Assembly: GCF_938017615.1 (NCBI RefSeq)
Contig: NZ_CALIJA010000206.1
Coordinates: 1-8,322 of the forward strand
From: an uncultured Campylobacter sp.
GTDB lineage: Bacteria > Campylobacterota > Campylobacteria > Campylobacterales > Campylobacteraceae
Reading direction: 5' to 3'
DNA: 8,322 nucleotides
Part shown: positions 5,791-8,322 of the stretch, one piece after another
Layout of the letters: every line of letters begins with the position of its first letter
Position numbering within the stretch: position 1 is the first letter of the stretch
The notes under the pieces: generated by a model
The model's database searches: none
Told to the model about the DNA's origin: nothing
The model's input: the letters and a program-made list of their open reading frames with translations, nothing else
Position numbers and translations under genes: made by a program

Positions 5791-7173
5791 TTGAAACGAT
5801 TAGTATCTCTTATCTTTGCGGCTTTAATCCTTGCAGGTTGCGGTAAAACCGTCCATAAGTTTATCCCGGAAAATCCCGCTGTTTTGGATCTCGAATACGC
5901 TCAAAACAGCGAGCGGCTGCCGGCTCCTGCGTCGGTGCAAAACATAAGCGGAAAAGCGTTTAAGAGCCACTATTTTAAAATTTGGTTTGACGATGCGCCG
6001 ATTAAAGCGGAAATCGATACGTTTTGGGGGCTTAATTACGCAAAGGGGCGCCATTTTGACGCCGCAGGCAGGATATACGACGATGCGATCTACCAAAGCA
6101 TTCGTATAAACGCGAACGAAGAGGCGTTCGGACTAATATCTGAGCCCGCTATAACGGTAAAAAACGCGCTGCTGCGAAATATCCCAAGCGACTTGCCGAT
6201 TTTCGGCGATCCGAGCGAGCCGGGGGAGGGCGAGCCGTTTGATTACGCCGCAAATTCCGCCGTGGGCGTGGGCTATCCGATGCTGCTGTCGCATTACAGC
6301 AGAGACGGCGCGTGGGCGTTCGTACGCAACGACGGCGTGTGGGGCTGGATCAGAAGCGACGCGATAAAGCGCATCAGCCCGCAGCAGGCGGATATCTACG
6401 CAAATTCTAAATTTATAACGATCCTGCGCGACGGCGCAGTCGTTTATGACGAAAGCGGCGCGGAGCTTTTTAGGGCGCGCACCGGCACGATCCTGCCGTA
6501 TGATTTTAGCGGTGAGCGCGATCTTGGCGGCACGCTCGGCGTACGGAGCGTATTCGGCGGCGAAATTTTAACTCAGTTTGGCAGTAAGAGATATTTCGTT
6601 GGCGCGGAGGATGCGAGGCTCTGGCCCGCGCCGCTTGATGAGCAAAACTCAAAGATCGTAACCGCTAACCTGCTTGGGCAGAAATACGGCTGGGGCGGGT
6701 ATAAATTTCTTCGCGATTGCTCGCTTATGACGAAAGACTTTTTGGCGAATTTCGGGCTGTGGCTGCCGCGAAATTCTAAGGCGCAATCGGGCCGCGGCGA
6801 GCGTTTTTCGCTGGCAGGGATGAGCGCGGATGAAAAGCTTAGCTTTATCGGCAAAAACGGCGTGGCGTATAAAACCCTGCTGTATATGCCCGGCCACGTG
6901 ATGCTCTACGTAGGGCAGGTGGACGGCAAGCCCGCGGTGCTGCACGACATCTGGGGGCTTCGTACGATGGACGGGGGGCGCGCAGTCATCGGACGTACGG
7001 CGATTACGTCGCTTACTATCGGCTCGGATCGCGCCGACATCGCCGAGGATCGCTTGCTGATATCGCGTATCAGCGCGATGAGCGTGCTTTCGGGCGAGGA
7101 TGACGCTATTTCGGACGATCGGTTAGCTCCTGAGGATCCGAGCAGCCTGTCTGCGTATGCGAGCGGAAATTAG
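5791..7173 (+). CDS. NlpC/P60-family (C40) peptidoglycan peptidase lipoprotein with SH3-like domains
   Basis: Envelope lipoprotein of 460 residues predicted to cleave peptide bonds in peptidoglycan stems. The signal peptide carries a lipobox LAGC (14-17), so Cys17 should be lipidated. Residues about 40-130 resemble the NLPC_P60 N-terminal stabilising domain (FDDAPIKAEIDTFWGLNYA), and 150-285 contain two SH3-like segments (MLLSHYSRDGAWAFVRND, then GVWGWIRSDAI). The catalytic domain runs from about 290 to 415: KYGWGGYKFLRDCSLMTKDF with Cys310, the LPRNSKAQSG segment (326-335), His369 in PGHVMLYVG, and His385 in LHDIWG as the third catalytic position. The usual DCSG is DCSL here. The last 45 residues are acidic and Ser-rich, probably disordered. 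The start is TTG at 5791 with AAAAGG 8 bases upstream; it alone gives a correct lipoprotein signal. It diverges from the helicase and stands alone. Confidence 0.9.
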   Translation: MKRLVSLIFAALILAGCGKTVHKFIPENPAVLDLEYAQNSERLPAPASVQNISGKAFKSHYFKIWFDDAPIKAEIDTFWGLNYAKGRHFDAAGRIYDDAIYQSIRINANEEAFGLISEPAITVKNALLRNIPSDLPIFGDPSEPGEGEPFDYAANSAVGVGYPMLLSHYSRDGAWAFVRNDGVWGWIRSDAIKRISPQQADIYANSKFITILRDGAVVYDESGAELFRARTGTILPYDFSGERDLGGTLGVRSVFGGEILTQFGSKRYFVGAEDARLWPAPLDEQNSKIVTANLLGQKYGWGGYKFLRDCSLMTKDFLANFGLWLPRNSKAQSGRGERFSLAGMSADEKLSFIGKNGVAYKTLLYMPGHVMLYVGQVDGKPAVLHDIWGLRTMDGGRAVIGRTAITSLTIGSDRADIAEDRLLISRISAMSVLSGEDDAISDDRLAPEDPSSLSAYASGN

Positions 7174-7358
7174 GCTGCTTACGGATATAAGAGTGAATTG
7201 AGCTTTGCTTAGCAGCCGTCGTTATAGTTTGCTTTTGCCGTTGGTGGAGTCGCGCGCTTGACGATGCTGCGGTGCGCGCAAGCGTAAATTTAAAATAGTG
7301 TTTTAAGTGCTGCGTCATTTTAAATTTAGCCTAGACGGCGAGCAAATTTGAAATTTCG

Positions 7359-7385
7359 GGCTTAAATTTAGTCTAAATTTAAGCC
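7359..7385. repeat. 12-base perfect inverted repeat, 3-base loop
   Basis: GGCTTAAATTTA (7359-7370) and TAAATTTAAGCC (7374-7385) are exact reverse complements around GTC. There is no T run on either side, so a standard intrinsic terminator is doubtful; a cruciform, an mRNA 3'-end stabiliser or a bidirectional stop are options. Confidence 0.75.
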
Positions 7386-7400
7386 TATATCTCGCAGTCC

Positions 7401-7424
7401 TTAAAATTTCGGGAGAAATTTTAA
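7401..7424. repeat. 10-base perfect inverted repeat, GGGA loop
   Basis: TTAAAATTTC (7401-7410) and GAAATTTTAA (7415-7424) pair exactly around GGGA, only 15 bases after the previous hairpin. The plus-strand transcript would form a stem followed by AAATTAG, not a T run. Confidence 0.7.
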
Positions 7425-7453
7425 AATTAGCCCGCAAGTCTAGTTAAAATTTT

Positions 7454-7480
7454 AAAAGCTCTATCTAAATTTAAGCTTTT
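7454..7480 (-). terminator. Possible terminator of the methyltransferase gene
   Basis: On the minus strand AAAAGCT (7480 to 7474) pairs with AGCTTTT (7460 to 7454) around 13 bases, followed by AAAATTTT. It begins 31 bases after the stop codon at 7511. The stem is short and AT-rich, so the call is weak. A 10-base palindrome GCTTTAAAGC at 7481-7490 lies between it and the gene. Confidence 0.3.
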
Positions 7481-7510
7481 GCTTTAAAGCTCAATCGCGC
7501 GCCGCTTCCC

Positions 7511-8074
7511 CTAAAAGAACAAAAAATATCTCGGCGTCTTGCGCTTATACTCTAGATACTCCTGTCCATAGGTTTGCTCGCAGTAGCGCTCCTCGCCGAG
7601 TACCACGAGATGATTATATACGACAAAGGGCACTATCACTATGAGTAGCCACAGCGACGCCGAAGCGACGCAAACGCCCGCCATGCCGAGGAAATAAAAG
7701 AAATACATCGGATTGCGCGATAGCCGGTAGATGCCGCCCTGTGCGGCTCTGTCCGCAGGAGCTGCCGCATAGTCGTAAAACGCCTTGATAAAGCCCGCAA
7801 AAGCCGCTATATAGATCACCGCTCCGATCCAAAACCACGCGCTGCCCGTCTTAAGCGGCACGAACACCGATAAAATAAGCAGTGCCGCTTGCAGCAGCGA
7901 GCTTATGATCGCATTTCGCTTGTCCGCGAGCGTGTACCAGGAGGTATCGGTAGCGCGCTTGCCGACCTCCTTGTAGATAAACATATACGCGAACTGTATC
8001 AGCACCATCGCAAATGAGGGTATCCAAGCGCCCGCTAGAGAAGGCTCAAGCGTCGTAAAAAATGAAATTTCCAT
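7511..8074 (-). CDS. ICMT/PEMT-type integral membrane methyltransferase
   Basis: A 187-residue inner-membrane protein of the isoprenylcysteine carboxyl methyltransferase / phospholipid methyltransferase fold, which uses S-adenosylmethionine; the substrate of bacterial members is mostly unknown. Hydrophobic segments lie at about 17-34, 58-75, 80-98 and 124-153. The cofactor-site signature is GGIYRLSRNPMY (113-124), followed by the Glu pair in LGEERYCEQTYGQEYLEYKRKTPRY (159-183), typical of the family. I chose ATG at 8074 because AAAGGA (8082-8087) precedes it by 7 bases and the protein then has the usual length. An in-frame ATG at 8188 would add 38 low-complexity, Lys/Gln-rich residues with no ribosome site in view, and would cover the promoter. 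The gene is alone on its transcript as far as can be seen. Confidence 0.85.
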   Translation of the reverse strand: MEISFFTTLEPSLAGAWIPSFAMVLIQFAYMFIYKEVGKRATDTSWYTLADKRNAIISSLLQAALLILSVFVPLKTGSAWFWIGAVIYIAAFAGFIKAFYDYAAAPADRAAQGGIYRLSRNPMYFFYFLGMAGVCVASASLWLLIVIVPFVVYNHLVVLGEERYCEQTYGQEYLEYKRKTPRYFLFF

Positions 8075-8094
8075 GACCGCTTCCTTTGCTTTAA

Positions 8095-8104
8095 ATTTTA
8101 TCTT
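8095..8104 (-). promoter_or_regulatory. Candidate promoter (-10) for the methyltransferase gene
   Basis: Minus-strand AAGATAAAAT (8104 to 8095) is identical to the ten bases at the aminotransferase promoter (2464-2473). It predicts a leader of about 14 bases and supports the start at 8074 over the one at 8188. Confidence 0.45.
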
Positions 8105-8191
8105 GCAGCTTTGTTTTGCCCTTGTTTGCTTGTCGTTGCTTTGTCCTTTTTCACCCGCCGCGAGTTTAAATTTTACTCCGCCTCGCACCGC

Positions 8192-8322
8192 TTATTCGGC
8201 GCGCTCTTTGCTCGGTATACTGTCCGCCGCCGATGCCGCTTTGATGAAGTATATGGCATCGACGCCCGCTTGGCGATATTTGTTGAAAGAGGTTTCGGCG
8301 CTGGTAAAATGGCGGTCTTCTC
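8192..8322 (-). CDS. C-terminal end of an unrecognised protein, cut by window edge
   Basis: A minus-strand frame is open from the right edge to TAA at 8192-8194 and gives 42 residues, including FNKYRQAGVDAIYFIKAA and the ending SKERAE. The balanced composition and GC-ending codons resemble the neighbouring genes, while the competing minus-strand frame that stays open is far richer in Arg and Lys. I recognise no domain. About 117 bases separate its stop from the methyltransferase ATG, with a promoter-like sequence between, so the two are probably separate units. Confidence 0.5.
   Translation of the reverse strand, partial: EDRHFTSAETSFNKYRQAGVDAIYFIKAASAADSIPSKERAE

Larger units (their letters stand above)
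7174..7510. other. Convergent intergenic spacer rich in inverted repeats
   Basis: No credible gene is seen. The first 140 bases are mixed in composition and carry 7-base arms GGCTGCT (7173-7179) and AGCAGCC (7211-7217). From 7318 onward the DNA is dominated by AAATTT-type words and holds three separate perfect hairpins, listed individually. Terminators of both the lipoprotein and the methyltransferase genes are expected here. Confidence 0.6.

Noticed and set aside
7106..7318. Minus-strand 70-codon frame overlapping the end of the lipoprotein gene
   Set aside because: It is basic and low in complexity, runs antisense to a real gene and lacks a ribosome site.
8075..8188. N-terminal extension of the methyltransferase to ATG 8188
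   Set aside because: It adds a low-complexity Lys/Gln-rich stretch, has no ribosome site, and overlaps a good promoter-like sequence; ATG 8074 has AAAGGA at proper spacing.
1..8322. CRISPR array, tRNA, rRNA, insertion sequence or attachment site
   Set aside because: No regularly spaced direct repeats, cloverleaf-like sequence, transposase or integrase motif was seen on either strand.

Overview
The window looks like chromosomal DNA of a Campylobacter, probably one of the higher-GC oral or anaerobic species (C. gracilis, showae, rectus or curvus type). The reasons are a CjaA-like solute-binding protein pair, AAATTT-rich intergenic DNA, TATAAT-type promoters without a clear -35 and very short leaders, AAGGA-type ribosome sites, and a DUF3137/PIF1-helicase gene pair. 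The species assignment is inference. No RNA gene, insertion sequence, phage gene or CRISPR array is visible.

Layout. Positions 1-1497 (minus strand) hold two tandem paralogous periplasmic amino-acid-binding proteins, the second running off the left edge; each has its own promoter-like sequence. Positions 1498-1910 are a gap without a credible intact gene. A two-membrane-segment protein of unknown function (1911-2414, minus) diverges from a class IV PLP aminotransferase of D-alanine-transaminase type (2498-3376, plus); their -10 boxes lie within one 83-base spacer. After a compact convergent terminator comes a minus-strand operon: a PIF1-family helicase (4397-5734) followed by a DUF3137 membrane protein (3423-4388), whose ribosome site overlaps the helicase stop codon. 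Diverging from the helicase is an NlpC/P60 cell-wall peptidase lipoprotein (5791-7173, plus); both of these genes start with TTG. A 337-base convergent spacer with several hairpins follows, then an ICMT/PEMT-type membrane methyltransferase (7511-8074, minus) and the C-terminal end of an unrecognised protein (8192 to the right edge, minus).

The genes do not form one pathway. They are mostly single-gene units of envelope and metabolic function: nutrient capture in the periplasm, D-amino-acid metabolism, peptidoglycan editing, membrane methylation, plus one helicase operon. The D-amino-acid transaminase and the peptidoglycan peptidase could both touch cell-wall metabolism, but they are not adjacent or co-transcribed. 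I see no convincing new multi-gene system. The points most worth a second look are the changed ligand-pocket motifs in the first binding protein, the helicase/DUF3137 coupling, the shared extended -10 sequence of three promoters, and the unexplained intergenic sequence at 1712-1870.
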